A DNA stretch of 64,000 nucleotides. It comes from Stenocarpella maydis. Taxonomy: Eukaryota > Ascomycota > Sordariomycetes > Diaporthales > Diaporthaceae. Location of the stretch: positions 546,411 to 610,410 of the forward strand of contig NQMI01000012.1 in the NCBI GenBank assembly GCA_002270565.1. The letters run 5' to 3'. The first letter of the stretch is position 1. Every line of letters starts with the position of its first letter. The notes beneath the pieces are model-generated. The model ran no database searches, had not been told where the DNA came from, and saw nothing but the letters and a program-made list of their open reading frames with translations. Of this stretch, positions 35,490-45,900 are shown in pieces. The position numbers and the translations under genes were made by a program.

Positions 35490-37655
35490 TCAGAAATTGG
35501 TCTCGATCAGCCTCGCCACCAGGTCGCTATCCTCGGGAAGCTCTGGATAGTCCAGGTTGATCACGCCGAGCCTCCTGGTCCCTCCCCTGCCGGCCCCCTC
35601 GTCCAGCTCCCGGAGGTAGTCCCTCGTCCTGACGTTCACGCCGTCGATCCACCTGCCAAAGAAGTGCAGGCTGCTGTGGGCCCCGACGGCGATCCACTTG
35701 GCCTCGGCGACCTCGCCGTGCTCGACCGGGTCCCCGACGGCGGAGCAAAAGTTGATGTACCACGTCTTCTCAGGCTCCTGGGCGGCCTCCTCCGTGCCGT
35801 CCCCGCCCACGTCCGCCGCGGCCCCGGCCGCAAGCTCCATCATGCGCTGCACGTGGCCCAGCTTGGACGCCACCAGCTCCTCGAGCCCCGTCCGCTGCGA
35901 GTACTTCCACTTGTCCTGCAGCCGCACCCTCACCCCGGTGGGCGTGATGATGGTGAAGTCCGGGTCGTCCTGCTCCCACGCCTCGAGGTCCAGGCCCATC
36001 CTGTCGGCCGGCGCGACGCCCGGGTCGCCGTAGTACCGCCGCAGGAGCACCGCCTTGCCCCGGACATCCCCGAGCCTGGCCGTCACGGGCTCGGTGTACC
36101 ACCTGCTGGACCCGTCCTCGTACGCGGGCGTGCTGTCGATGGCCTCCTTGACGGCGTCGTAGAAGACCTTCGGGTTGGCCCTCTGCTCCTTGGACCCGTC
36201 GTCGTTGTTGATGGATATCAGGACCGCCTCCGTGGCCTTCTTGCCGTCCCTGGGCCCGATAAAGTCCCACACCTCGCCCATGACGCTCTCGAACGACAGG
36301 CCCTTGGGCATGTTGATGGGCATGCCGCCGTGGTAGCAGTAGAGCTTCCCATCATCGTGCCTCCTCAGCCGCAGGTCAAAGAACCGGATGCCCAGCGCCA
36401 GCTGCTGCTTGATGCTCAGGTACTGCGTGCGCACAAAGGGGACGTTGCTCCGCGCGCAGCTGTCGTGGGTCCCGGGGATGGTCAGCCCGCTCAGCCACGC
36501 CCGCCCGTCGAGCGCGCCCATCCACGTCCTGAGGTCGTACCCCAGCACCGGCTTGCTGAACCAGCGCAGGTCCCCCTTCCACTTGCCCGAGAAGGCGCAG
36601 TAGACCCTCCCGTTCATGACCGCCATCTGCGGCGCGAACCGCGCCCGCACCGCGTCGCCGCCCACGCGCTCCGGGTCGTTCCACCCCGCCTGCCCACCCC
36701 TGCCGCCGCTGCCGGCGTGGGACGCGACGTAGACGGCGCCATCGTCGTTGCCCTTGAGGAACCCCAGGTATGCGTGCCCGCCGTACGACGCGGCGGTGAC
36801 GCCTCGCGTGGCCCGGCCCTCCGAGACATCGTCCGTCGGGTCCCAGGCCCACCCGGACTCTGTGTGGCCGTACCGGTAGCCAAGTATGAGGCCGCTGGGC
36901 GAGTCCGCCGCCTCGCAGAGCACGTGCAGTGCCCCGTTGAGGACGAAAAGCGCGGGTCTGCCCTGGAACTGGCCGCCGCAGATGTGCTGAGTGGGCGACC
37001 AGGCCTGGGAGTCGGCGTGCCACTGGCTGTAGGACAGCCTCTGGTCCGGACCGATGAAGGCCAGGAAGAGCTTATTGTGAAAGGCTGCGAGTGCCGGCCC
37101 TCCGCCGCCCTGGGCGGCGATGCAGCCTTCCGGCAGAGGTCCCTGGGGGACAAAGCCCTCATCGTCCGCGTTGATGAAGTGGGCCATGGCACCGGTGTCC
37201 GCTGAGACGATGACAGCGTGCAGGACACCGTTGAGGTTCGCTATCATGGGGACGCCATTCTTCCCCTGGCCCTCGTTGTATGGAAACTTCTCAGGCCGTC
37301 CAAAATTCTCGCCATGACCGTCGGGGACGGTAGAGCTGTACCACACCTGGTCGTCAAAGTCTGTCCAAACCATCCATAGGCTGCCGCGGTGCGTGGCGAT
37401 GGACGGAGGGACCTTGGAGCGCAGGTGCTCGCCTGGGTCGTCTGGGTGGGTGACGAAGCCCTGCTTGGTTGGGCCCTGAGGAATCCATGTTGAGGACGTG
37501 GATGAGTCCGGGTCACTGTCCATGTGGCGCTGGCTGATGTTTGGATTGCTGGGATGTTGCAGGTACGGATTGAATGGCGGTCTCGAGTCGATGTCTAACC
37601 TGATGTCCCAGGACGGAAGACCTCCTGGTGGTGGTCCGGTGGGGGTCCTAGTCAT
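35490..37655 (-). CDS. PI-PLC X-domain protein with lectin/propeller-like N-terminal half
   Basis: Single exon of 722 codons from the ATG at 37655 (721 aa). An in-frame TTG upstream is not used. Residues about 60-370 contain repeated units with motifs such as SLWMVWTDFDDQVWYSS, PMIANLNGVLHAVIVSAD, PALAAFHNKLFLAFIGPDQRL and PALFVLNGALHVLCEA. This periodicity fits a beta-propeller (sialidase- or fucose-lectin-like). The C-terminal half is a bacterial-type phosphatidylinositol phospholipase C X domain. It has WLSGLTIPGTHDSC with catalytic H397 and YCYHGGM with H442, plus GIRFFDLRLR and a C-terminal INLDYPE strand. No signal peptide or TM is visible, and Y and C2 domains are absent, unlike eukaryotic PLC-delta. 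It likely cleaves PI or GPI without calcium; substrate and targeting are inference. Confidence 0.88.
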   Translation of the reverse strand: MTRTPTGPPPGGLPSWDIRLDIDSRPPFNPYLQHPSNPNISQRHMDSDPDSSTSSTWIPQGPTKQGFVTHPDDPGEHLRSKVPPSIATHRGSLWMVWTDFDDQVWYSSTVPDGHGENFGRPEKFPYNEGQGKNGVPMIANLNGVLHAVIVSADTGAMAHFINADDEGFVPQGPLPEGCIAAQGGGGPALAAFHNKLFLAFIGPDQRLSYSQWHADSQAWSPTQHICGGQFQGRPALFVLNGALHVLCEAADSPSGLILGYRYGHTESGWAWDPTDDVSEGRATRGVTAASYGGHAYLGFLKGNDDGAVYVASHAGSGGRGGQAGWNDPERVGGDAVRARFAPQMAVMNGRVYCAFSGKWKGDLRWFSKPVLGYDLRTWMGALDGRAWLSGLTIPGTHDSCARSNVPFVRTQYLSIKQQLALGIRFFDLRLRRHDDGKLYCYHGGMPINMPKGLSFESVMGEVWDFIGPRDGKKATEAVLISINNDDGSKEQRANPKVFYDAVKEAIDSTPAYEDGSSRWYTEPVTARLGDVRGKAVLLRRYYGDPGVAPADRMGLDLEAWEQDDPDFTIITPTGVRVRLQDKWKYSQRTGLEELVASKLGHVQRMMELAAGAAADVGGDGTEEAAQEPEKTWYINFCSAVGDPVEHGEVAEAKWIAVGAHSSLHFFGRWIDGVNVRTRDYLRELDEGAGRGGTRRLGVINLDYPELPEDSDLVARLIETNF

Positions 37656-38561
37656 TTTATAGAACGTCTGATGCGAGGCGGAGCAGGTCAACCTGTTTCG
37701 TGTGGTTTGTGTGCTATGCTGATGTCAAATGTTGAGAGCGAGGCGGAGCCTGGTGAGTTGGCCGGCCCATCTGTTACCCTGACCGCTTCCCTGCTGATAG
37801 TCATCCCTTCCGATCAAAAAATTCTTGACTCAGTTCCCGCAGATATTGAGAGTCAAGTGTAAAGAAATATTCGCGCGGGAATCCGGCACGCATTGGCTGG
37901 CTACCAAGTGTTTGAAGAAGACCGGCCTTGTTAGAACCGAGCTGGATTATTAGCTCTGGCCGGTGCCACGTGCCGATGTGGGGCCGGATTCGAGAACTCA
38001 GTGCGCGCGAAAGGATATCGGTGAGGGTGACAGAGATCCAAGACGGTGCCTCGAAATATCCAGAAATCCAGATGAAATCCACGGCATACACAGGTCCGCA
38101 TATGTCAAGGAGAAAGACATTTGATAGTGGCAGACCAAGTGGTGCTTCATGCGAGATATATTTATTGGGCACCACGCGGACCATGACGAGGGTTTAACCC
38201 TAATGCTATGTCAGATCAGAGCAAACAGCATCACCTTGCCCACCACAGCTGCGTATGACCTCTTCACTGCCTCCCATCGCTCGAGGCTCATGATATCGGA
38301 GCTGTTTGTTGTATTTAACTCCGGTATTCGCACCAAGATCCGAGTTTCTCCTCTTTCGACACTATTCCAGGTCACTCATAGTCACACTCTTGTTTTCTGG
38401 CCTGTACCTAACCTGTGGATAGACCAAACAAGACGTCATGAATCATCGAGCACGTCGACCGAGCCACTTGTAGCCTCAAACGTCACCTGAGAGCTCACTC
38501 ATCTGCACATTCAACTTCAGTGCGCGCAGGAGCACCGCCGCCACCTCCCAGGCCAGGCTGA
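37656..38561. promoter_or_regulatory. Divergent promoter interval (PI-PLC / PNPOx-like)
   Basis: About 0.9 kb between two divergently transcribed genes, so both promoters must lie here. AT-richer than either gene. No supported frame. Confidence 0.45.
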
Positions 38562-39551
38562 ATGAGTGGCAGCCTTACCCCCCGCGCCGCACTGAAAACG
38601 GCCCAGCCTCTCAAAGCATCAGCATCCTCAACAACGATCCGGCCCAGCAAGGCCAACAGAAGACTCATCAACATATCCTCACACGTCACCAAAATGCCAC
38701 CCCAGACACCCGCCGCCGCCCCATGGCGCGCTCAGCTCCTGGACCACCTCAGCAAGCTCGAACCGCCCGCGTTCAACCTCACCTCCCTCCACCCGGGCGC
38801 CAGCTCCTCCCAGCCGCCAGAGCCGAGGGGCCGCACCTGCATCTTCCGCGGCATGTGGGCCTCCCTCCCGCCAAACGACAAGAACAACGCAGCCCGCAAC
38901 CCGGACGCCTTCGAGTCCGACTGCCTGACGCTGACCACCGACGCCCGCATGGCCAAGGTGCCGGACCTCTTTGGGTCCGGCGAGACCGGTGGCTCCCCGG
39001 CCTCGTCCTCCTCGGGCGGCGGCGGCCCCGTCGAGGCCACCTTCTGGGTCCCCGAGACGGGCACGCAGTGGCGCCTGCGCGGGCACGCCTGGGTCCTCTG
39101 CCACGCGGACATTGGCGGCCCGGACGCGGGGGCCAGTCCCGGGGCCAAGGCGGCGCGGGACGCCATCTCGGCACGGATGCGGCCCACCACCTCCGGCGGT
39201 GCTGGCGGGCAGTGGAGCTGGGAGAGGGAGGTGGAGGCCCACTTCGGGAACCTGAGCCCCGGGATGCGCGGCAGCTTCAAGAACCCGCCGCCCGGGACGC
39301 CGAGGGCAAAGGAGCCCGGCCCGGGGGAGGGCCTGGGGCAGAAGGTCGGGGACGAGCTGCTGAAGGACGAGGTCGCGAGGAGGAATTTCCGCGTCGTGGT
39401 CATTACGCCGGACGAGGTTGACACGTGGGACGGGAAGGATCCGGACAACCAGCGGCGGTGGGTTTATACGTACGTCGGGACGGGCGCGAAAGCTACGAGG
39501 CCCGGGGGTGAGGTCCTTAACGGCTGGGAGAAGGTCGAGGTCTGGCCGTGA
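38562..39551 (+). CDS. Pyridoxamine 5'-phosphate oxidase-like FMN-binding protein (Alr4036 type)
   Basis: Single exon of 330 codons from the ATG at 38562 (329 aa); an internal ATG at 38694 begins MPPQTPAAAPWRAQL. Core features: PWRAQLLDHLSKL, RGRTCIFRGMWASLP, SDCLTLTTDARMAKV (the FMN-binding strand region), VEATFWVPETGTQWRLRGHAWVL and RNFRVVVITPDEVDTWD, ending in WEKVEVWP. These fit the Alr4036-type PNPOx-like flavoprotein family. The first 44 residues are basic, Ser/Thr-rich and nearly free of acidic residues, which would suit a mitochondrial presequence if the upstream ATG is used. Two low-complexity insertions (SSSGGGG; GPDAGASPGAK) lengthen it relative to bacterial members. Reaction and substrate not established. 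Confidence 0.82.
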   Translation: MSGSLTPRAALKTAQPLKASASSTTIRPSKANRRLINISSHVTKMPPQTPAAAPWRAQLLDHLSKLEPPAFNLTSLHPGASSSQPPEPRGRTCIFRGMWASLPPNDKNNAARNPDAFESDCLTLTTDARMAKVPDLFGSGETGGSPASSSSGGGGPVEATFWVPETGTQWRLRGHAWVLCHADIGGPDAGASPGAKAARDAISARMRPTTSGGAGGQWSWEREVEAHFGNLSPGMRGSFKNPPPGTPRAKEPGPGEGLGQKVGDELLKDEVARRNFRVVVITPDEVDTWDGKDPDNQRRWVYTYVGTGAKATRPGGEVLNGWEKVEVWP

Positions 39552-40540
39552 ATGGCGAGTGTGTAAATCGGCTCGGTTGCGCCGCACCCCTGTCAAGCAG
39601 TCATTAACTGTCTGCTGAGAGGGAAAGCCGCATGCTTAAAACCAGCTTCCTCAAACCCCGGTACGCGATGGGGGAATCAAGCCTGATCTGGCCGACGATG
39701 CCAATGTATAAGTGTGTGACCAAGTCTTTCCCCGAGCACAGCCACTGCAGAATCAATGTTAATGGCTTATTCCAGGTTCATAATCACGCGTTTGCAGGGC
39801 CCTCTCTCCCTGTATCTCTTCAACCCGTAATCAACCCTTCTCCCTTGGGCCGTTGCTATTAATCTGGAAGCCTTACCAGCCAGCCTTAGCCCAACATGAG
39901 ATGAGGCAAATCGCGGGTCCAATCGGTACACCCGATGATTGGAATCCTTCACAGAGCTCGGTACATCAAGCTCGGCACATTATTGAACGCATCTTGGTCG
40001 CATCGAGCCGCAAGCTCCAAAGGTTCTCGATTGGCTATCAAGGATTCCTTTGTTGAGAAATAAAAGATGCTCAGTAGAGCTGACTGGAAAAGTATCGGCT
40101 CCCTTGTTGGTGCCTGAAGGAAGTGCAGCAACGGTGGCCGCGAAGGCGCGGTCATAGTGGCGATGGAAAGGCACATTTGTTACAACTTTGTTGTATTGAA
40201 AGTGGTTTGAATTCGGGTGATTTGCATTTTCAAAATTCTCTGAAAGGTATTGAGACTTGAACACTCTTTATTGTTTATTCCTAGACGATTCCTTGACCGG
40301 GGCCCCTGGAATCATCCGAGCCCATCTATTCAGTGCCGTACCTACCATTCGCTTCGCAGGTGGGACCGGGCCCTCTTGGATGGTCAACTGATGATAGGTG
40401 CTGCTAGAAATGCAAGGTCTTCAGGGCCACCTCTGTCCATCGCCAGTTGTGCCAAGCACGAGTGACTACGCGGATACTTGTTTTTCTATGATACAGAAGT
40501 GTGGGACATTGCATACAAAGTCCAAGTATCCTTCCTAGAA
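39552..40540. other. Intergenic, no gene seen
   Basis: About 1 kb of AT-richer DNA after the PNPOx-like gene. Short frames only. Confidence 0.45.
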
Positions 40541-40559
40541 TCGCAACCCTACAGGGAGC

Positions 40560-42303
40560 CTCCATCAGGGCGAGTCAGCTCACTCCCACCCTCGGACACT
40601 TCATCCTGTGTCGCGTCTCGGTGTTGGCCTCATTCTGGTAGCATTTGTGATCACTCTCGAGGTAGTTTTGCATCAATCTCGTAGCCGTGAGGGAATAGGC
40701 AACGCTGGCGACAACGTGGACATCTCTTCCCGCTGTTATATTTGGAGGTCTAGCTATGATATTTTCTTCCGTAGACTTCAGTGTACGATCATTGGCTCCC
40801 TTTATTAGTTTGAGCGACATCGTTACCGGTGATACCTTCGTGACCCTCGACTTCCTCGATATGTCAATACCCTCCGCAATTCTAAAGAAAGCAAAACTCG
40901 CGACTTCGGTGCCCTAGCATCAAACCTGCTCATTGCCTCCTTTTACACTATTTTCTCCGGATCATTGTTCCAGAGCGCCTGTTTCTCATCCACACATATC
41001 ACGCATCTCCGAGCCAATAGCTCTTTCTCATTGGCACATACTGTAATTGATGTCACTCCGTCCTTAATTCTTTTGAGCAACTGGCCGTATCCGAGTTTCA
41101 ATTACGAAGACCTCGCGTTCCCTCAACTTCTCCCCGAGGAGTCGCTTACGGGAAACGACTCTTATATCTCACTCAGCTTTGTCTTCTGTCGTTGCGGTGG
41201 TACCCGCCTTCCGACCACACCTGTACTGTCCTATGTACAATGAAAGCGCGATTCACGTTGAGAAATATAAGCCCGCCCCGGGCGTCTCGGCAGGTCCAGT
41301 CAGCCTACTCCTTGAAATACCGGAAGAGGGCGAGGAACATAACCCATGGTTCAGGTTTTTCTTTCCTGATTTAAAACACTTCATATTTCGGGCAAGAGTG
41401 GACGGCGCACAGCAACAGCGTGTTTGTGTGGCGTAGGCTCGACCCTGCCAGTGGCCCCCTTTAACCAGACTTACGTCGAATATATAGGAAGCTATGGTGC
41501 TGCAATAAGTTAGTTGAGGTTTTCGATGTGGACAAGCCTCCCCGAGCCCTCCCTTGCCAAATACCAAACGAACGCTATCCGTCCCCATCAACTTGGAGGG
41601 GTTCTTATATGGCGAAGGGTATCAAGGTATAGCTCTCATCTCTCAAGACGGGGCCCTGAGCGATTTCTTCGCGGTACTCACACAGTCGAGATGGGCCATC
41701 CCTCCTTCGATGTTTGGTGGTGGCAGTGACGATATAGCCGTAGCTGCCAGCAAGTTTCAGCATGGCATCTTCTTCGCACAGGCGCTGAATAAGGGCCGCG
41801 CACCCGCGGCTAATATGAATGCTACGCTTGCCTCTGACCAGGTCCTGGCTGGCGACAACGATGCTAGCCGTACATACGAGGCTACCGTGGTGGACAAGGC
41901 GGGCCGGCAGCGCGTGGTGCAGGATGCGATATCCACTCGGGTCCTCGAAGCGCTACTGCTTGGGTCGCTGGCCTTGATAGTTGCGGGCTGGGTGTGGTTA
42001 CCTAAAACAGACGTTTTCCCAGATAGGAGCCCGACTACTATCGCGAACGCAGTGGCTCTGTTGGCTGGTGGGAATCTCATGGAGTGGCTGGGTGAGGACG
42101 AGGATGTGACGAGTGCGCCTGGTGCGCGCGGCAAGACGACGAGATTCTGGATGGGCTGGGGAAATATTCCAGACGAAGAAGGAATTCTCATGAGAAATGA
42201 AAATGAGAATGGGATTAGTCGATTCGGCATCTTCGCAGTTGAAGCTGAGCAAGAAGGCGATGAGCAGAGAAAATGGTTGCACGGAACAACGGTGGGAGGT
42301 TGA
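40560..42303 (+). pseudogene. Frameshifted DUF3433 membrane-protein gene
   Basis: The family's sequence can be followed across several frames in order. TM1 text LGVGLILVAFVITLEVVLHQS (from 40614) is followed, one frame over, by PAVIFGGLAMIFSSVDFSVRSLAPF (from about 40731). After another shift comes DFGALASNLLIASFYTIFSG (from about 40892) and YEDLAFPQLLPEE. The intact C-terminal part is at 41554-42303, with VLEALLLGSLALIVAGWVWLPK and ANAVALLAGGNLMEWLGE, typical of the last TM region. Stops or frame changes lie near 40730, 40890, 41210, 41440 and 41540 without matching splice sites. Intact relatives are long multi-TM proteins with two DUF3433 repeats; this locus keeps only about one. The last 250 codons might still be expressed as a short protein, but I consider it a relic. 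Confidence 0.65.
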
Positions 42304-42752
42304 TCCGAAACGGTTGCAGAGCGATGGCAAAAAAGGACAAAGAAGGTCTATGGGTTTATGGCTGAGCTGGGCTGCAAGTGACAACTTCAAATACAAGTAG
42401 CAACCGCCGAGTTGATTGTCCCCAGGCCATCTGCTGAAACTAAACACTTACAGCACACCAAGGGTGGTGCCTCACTACCGGCGCACCGGGGATCTCGATC
42501 TCTGCTGCCCAAGAAGCGCTTGCCCGACTCTCAGACATTTCGAGCCCGTCTCTCATCTCGATATATCTAGTTCAGTGTCCTCAGCAGCTGGTTTTCTGTG
42601 CAAGCCCGGCGCCGAGGCGAGCCACCACATGTGCCGGTGCGAGGCCCGGCGCAAAAGGAGCCCGGTATGCACAAGCTCGAGATGGCCGGCGGAGTGCCTT
42701 TCGTGCACCCGGCGTCCCCCGGAGGAGAGCTTCTGCGGTACCCAGTGGTGCA
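42304..42752. other. Intergenic, nothing supported
   Basis: GC content rises compared with the preceding relic. The long minus-strand frame 42567-43460 has no domain and unusual Arg/Cys/His composition, consistent with a chance frame. Confidence 0.4.
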
Positions 42753-42992
42753 ATGAACGCTCCGGACCCTAAGAGCACGAGCATCATCAACGACGGCAGG
42801 TAGGCTAACAAGAAATCCCTGCAAGAGAAACGACTGACGCCTGGCAGGCGCAAGCACCCGCCGTATTACGTGCTGGAGGGTACCTTCACCACGCCCGGGA
42901 TGTACTTTGTCTGTTGCTGGGAGAGTATGGGCTTCCTCCACGAGGGCGACGGCACCATGAAGAAGAGCAGTTCGTTGCTGGATGATGCCTAG
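42753..42992 (+). CDS. Possible two-exon small protein (63 aa), uncertain
   Basis: Exon 42753-42799 (ATG AAC GCT ..., ending GGCAG) and exon 42848-42992 join in frame through a 48-bp GT/AG intron that has a CTGAC branch-like site near its 3' end. The product begins MNAPDPKSTSIINDGRR, contains YYVLEGTFTTPGMYFVCC and ends SSSLLDDA. No signal peptide or known domain. In-frame splice sites and near-minimal intron length support it, but the size is within chance range. I do not recognise it. Confidence 0.3.
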
Positions 42993-45900
42993 CCAGATGT
43001 CCCCTGCCGGTTGGTCCAACGTGAGCTGTTGCCCCAGAGCGCCTGCTGCCATCAATATCAATGGACATGCCGCGCGCCGTAACCCCAGCCTTCCGGTGCG
43101 CGATTGCAACAAGCACATGCTTTCCCAGAGAGTGACATCACCGTGTCTCGTGCATGTAACGACGAATACGATCCGGCCCTGCCAGCACAGAGTGCGCAAA
43201 AGTACCCACCAGACAACCTCGGGCGCCGGTGCGCGTGTGGGGGGGAGCCGGTGATTACAAACAGCCGACCCGGTGCCGCGTCCCTGATTCCTTTGCGCAG
43301 TGTGCGATGCAGTGCAGATACATCCCCGGGTCCTCCCAAACGTTAAATGCAGACGTCTCCACCAAAACTCACCTTTACTAACAAGATGGGCAAAGTGTAG
43401 CCTGACGGCCTGGGGAGGTATATCACATGCGCTGCATGCAACGCAAGGGGGTGGCAACAAAAGGGCCGCCGGAACGTGATTATTACTGGGGACCTGTATG
43501 GATGCTCAGCATCCTTGGGCCGCCCAGGCACACATGCGGCTAGTCAGCTCAACACGAGAAAAAAAAGAAGTACTATGTAAGGAGTGATCTTGACACCCTA
43601 TACTCGGTATACTTTTTTAGACGCCATGCTAGCAGACTGGCTGGCTGTGGCGTACTCCAGCTCGGCCTTAGGCCTAAGGACACCTACTACGGTATAGTAA
43701 GGGATCATTAAAATCCCGACAATACGACCGCGTGGTCTTGGTTACGACGCTGATCTCAAGAAGTGTGGGCATTTGATGCACGGACACTTGAGGTCGGCCA
43801 ATTTCAAGGCGCACCTTGTGGTGCGGTCGAATGACGGGCGACGTGCCGAGATATAGAGCCGAGTGCGACGGCCGAAAGCAGCGGCGATGGGGATTTGCGA
43901 GGTCGCCGCTGGCTACACTCCATGGTACACAGTACTCCGTAGACCACTGGGCGCCTGCAGGTGGACGAAAAAGGGCCGGGGTGGATGGATCCCGAGGGCA
44001 GCCTTAGCGAAAGTCAGATAGATGGGGATGGATTACTATGTACTGTAGTGTTAGTGTAAAGAGCAAAAATTGGGGGTCACATTGATAAGGCAGATCTCGG
44101 AGGGTGCACATGCAGGTCGCGCATCGCAATGAGACCCCCCAAGAGGAAGGTCTCTGCGGCGACCGTGTGGGGGAATGCACAGTTGACACCTCCCGCCTGT
44201 GACCCAAGCTGCAGGTAGATCGCTGGGTCATGCGCCGCTGAGACCGTCAGCCAGTTTGCGTACCCCCCGTGGTTGCGAATGGTCAATATATCGCCAACAT
44301 GAAAAAAGCCCAGCACCGGCCGAATGGGTCGGGCAGGGAGAAGGGCGTCCGTCCTGCCGGGTTATGTGCTTGGCCTGGACCTTGGGCCTTCCCTGCTGGT
44401 GCAGGCAGAGACCTTGTGTTGTCTGGGTGGGATGGATGTTGCAGTGACGGCTCGGTAGTCGTCTGAGTCGGATCCGTGCCGGGGCCATGTGCTCGCAAGC
44501 GAGACGGCCGGCAATCAGTTCGAAAATGGTGCTTGCTCTTTTGAGAGGGTCGCCGAGGTGTGGGAGACAGGCCCTCGTCGGGGCCAATCGAAATGGGGTG
44601 GCTTGTCTGGGCGGGCCTCCGGGTCTCTTGATAAGAGCATGTGAAGAAGGGGCGGGGGGTGGGCGGCCACTCGGCGAGGCTGAGATCGTACGACATCCTG
44701 GCAAGAATGAGACAGTTGTGATGGAGTTGAGCTGGTGGCTGTCTTGATAGGACCGCGAGGCTCTGGCGCGCAGAGGCGGCGAGACGAGGAGCTGAACGGG
44801 GCCAGTTCAATGTTGGCAGTCAAAATCTTCGGGACCCCATCACGAGGCGCAATGACGTGCTGGGATTGTCCCTGGTCTTGTGGCAGGCCACAGCAGAGCG
44901 CGCGCGCTGCATCGCAGGTCGAGATAGATTAATTGACCTGATATACTGAGGCCGTGGGGCAGACCGGTACTTTGGTAGACTATCAAGGCCGTTGACGAGG
45001 CCGGGCCGGGCTGGACTGGCCGGAAAGGAGGCTAGTCTGACAAGCGGTCAGCCAGGCAAACCCGCCGTGGACTGGGGATTGCATTTGTGTGGTGAAGGCG
45101 GTGGCTTTGGTGGTAGTAAGTGGCGCAGAGAGAGGGGGCCGGCTTGGTCTCTTGATCGTGTGGTTGGTTCGTCTCTTGGTTGGTTGGTGTCTCGTCTTGT
45201 CTGTCTTGTCCTCTCGACGTGCCCGCCCATTCCCAATGCAGGCTCGATCCTCCTCGGGCGTCTCGCTTATCAGCGCACAGCAGAAGACTGGAGTGGTGAT
45301 CCACACCTTGACGATGCCTGATGGAGCAGGAGCACAAACAGGATGGATTGCTCGCCTGGCAGTCGGAAACGATTGGGATTTCTCTGTCATGTCGACGGAG
45401 AGACGGGGCTGAGTTCTTATCCGAGTGTAGAGGAGTACAGTGTACTCGGTAGGTGCAGGGCATAGGCGTAGGTGTAGGTGTGTACAGCCCAGAGGGATTA
45501 TAAACGTTAAGTCGCGACCTCTGTCGCCACAGCCGGTCGAATGCAATCTTATCAGAGGCAACATCATTTCATTAGTATTTACTAGTGTAAACCAATGTAT
45601 CCTCTGATAAAAAAACATTTGATGCACTTCAAAGATTAAATAAGCCAATCATAATAGAAACTCTAAGCGTACGGCCTCCCAGGTAATCATAATTGGCTCC
45701 CATAGCTGATTAAGCCCGGGAGATATCTATCGAGGTTGGCAATAGCTTCAAGGCAGCCACGATGGCGACGATGGCAACCGCCGTTTTGAGGCATCCGTGA
45801 CCCTGAAGTACTGTTAGTATGGAAATTGCCAGGAGAAGGTACCTGATGGGGATGTGTGTGGATGGGTGAAACGGTACAAAGGAAATAACGTTTGTAATCC

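Noticed and set aside
35664..37205. Plus-strand frame of 513 codons
   Set aside because: Antisense shadow of the PI-PLC gene; no motifs, whereas the minus strand has intact catalytic motifs.
42567..43460. Minus-strand frame of 297 codons
   Set aside because: No domain, odd Arg/Cys/His composition, and overlap with a better-supported plus-strand splice model; likely a chance frame in GC-rich DNA.
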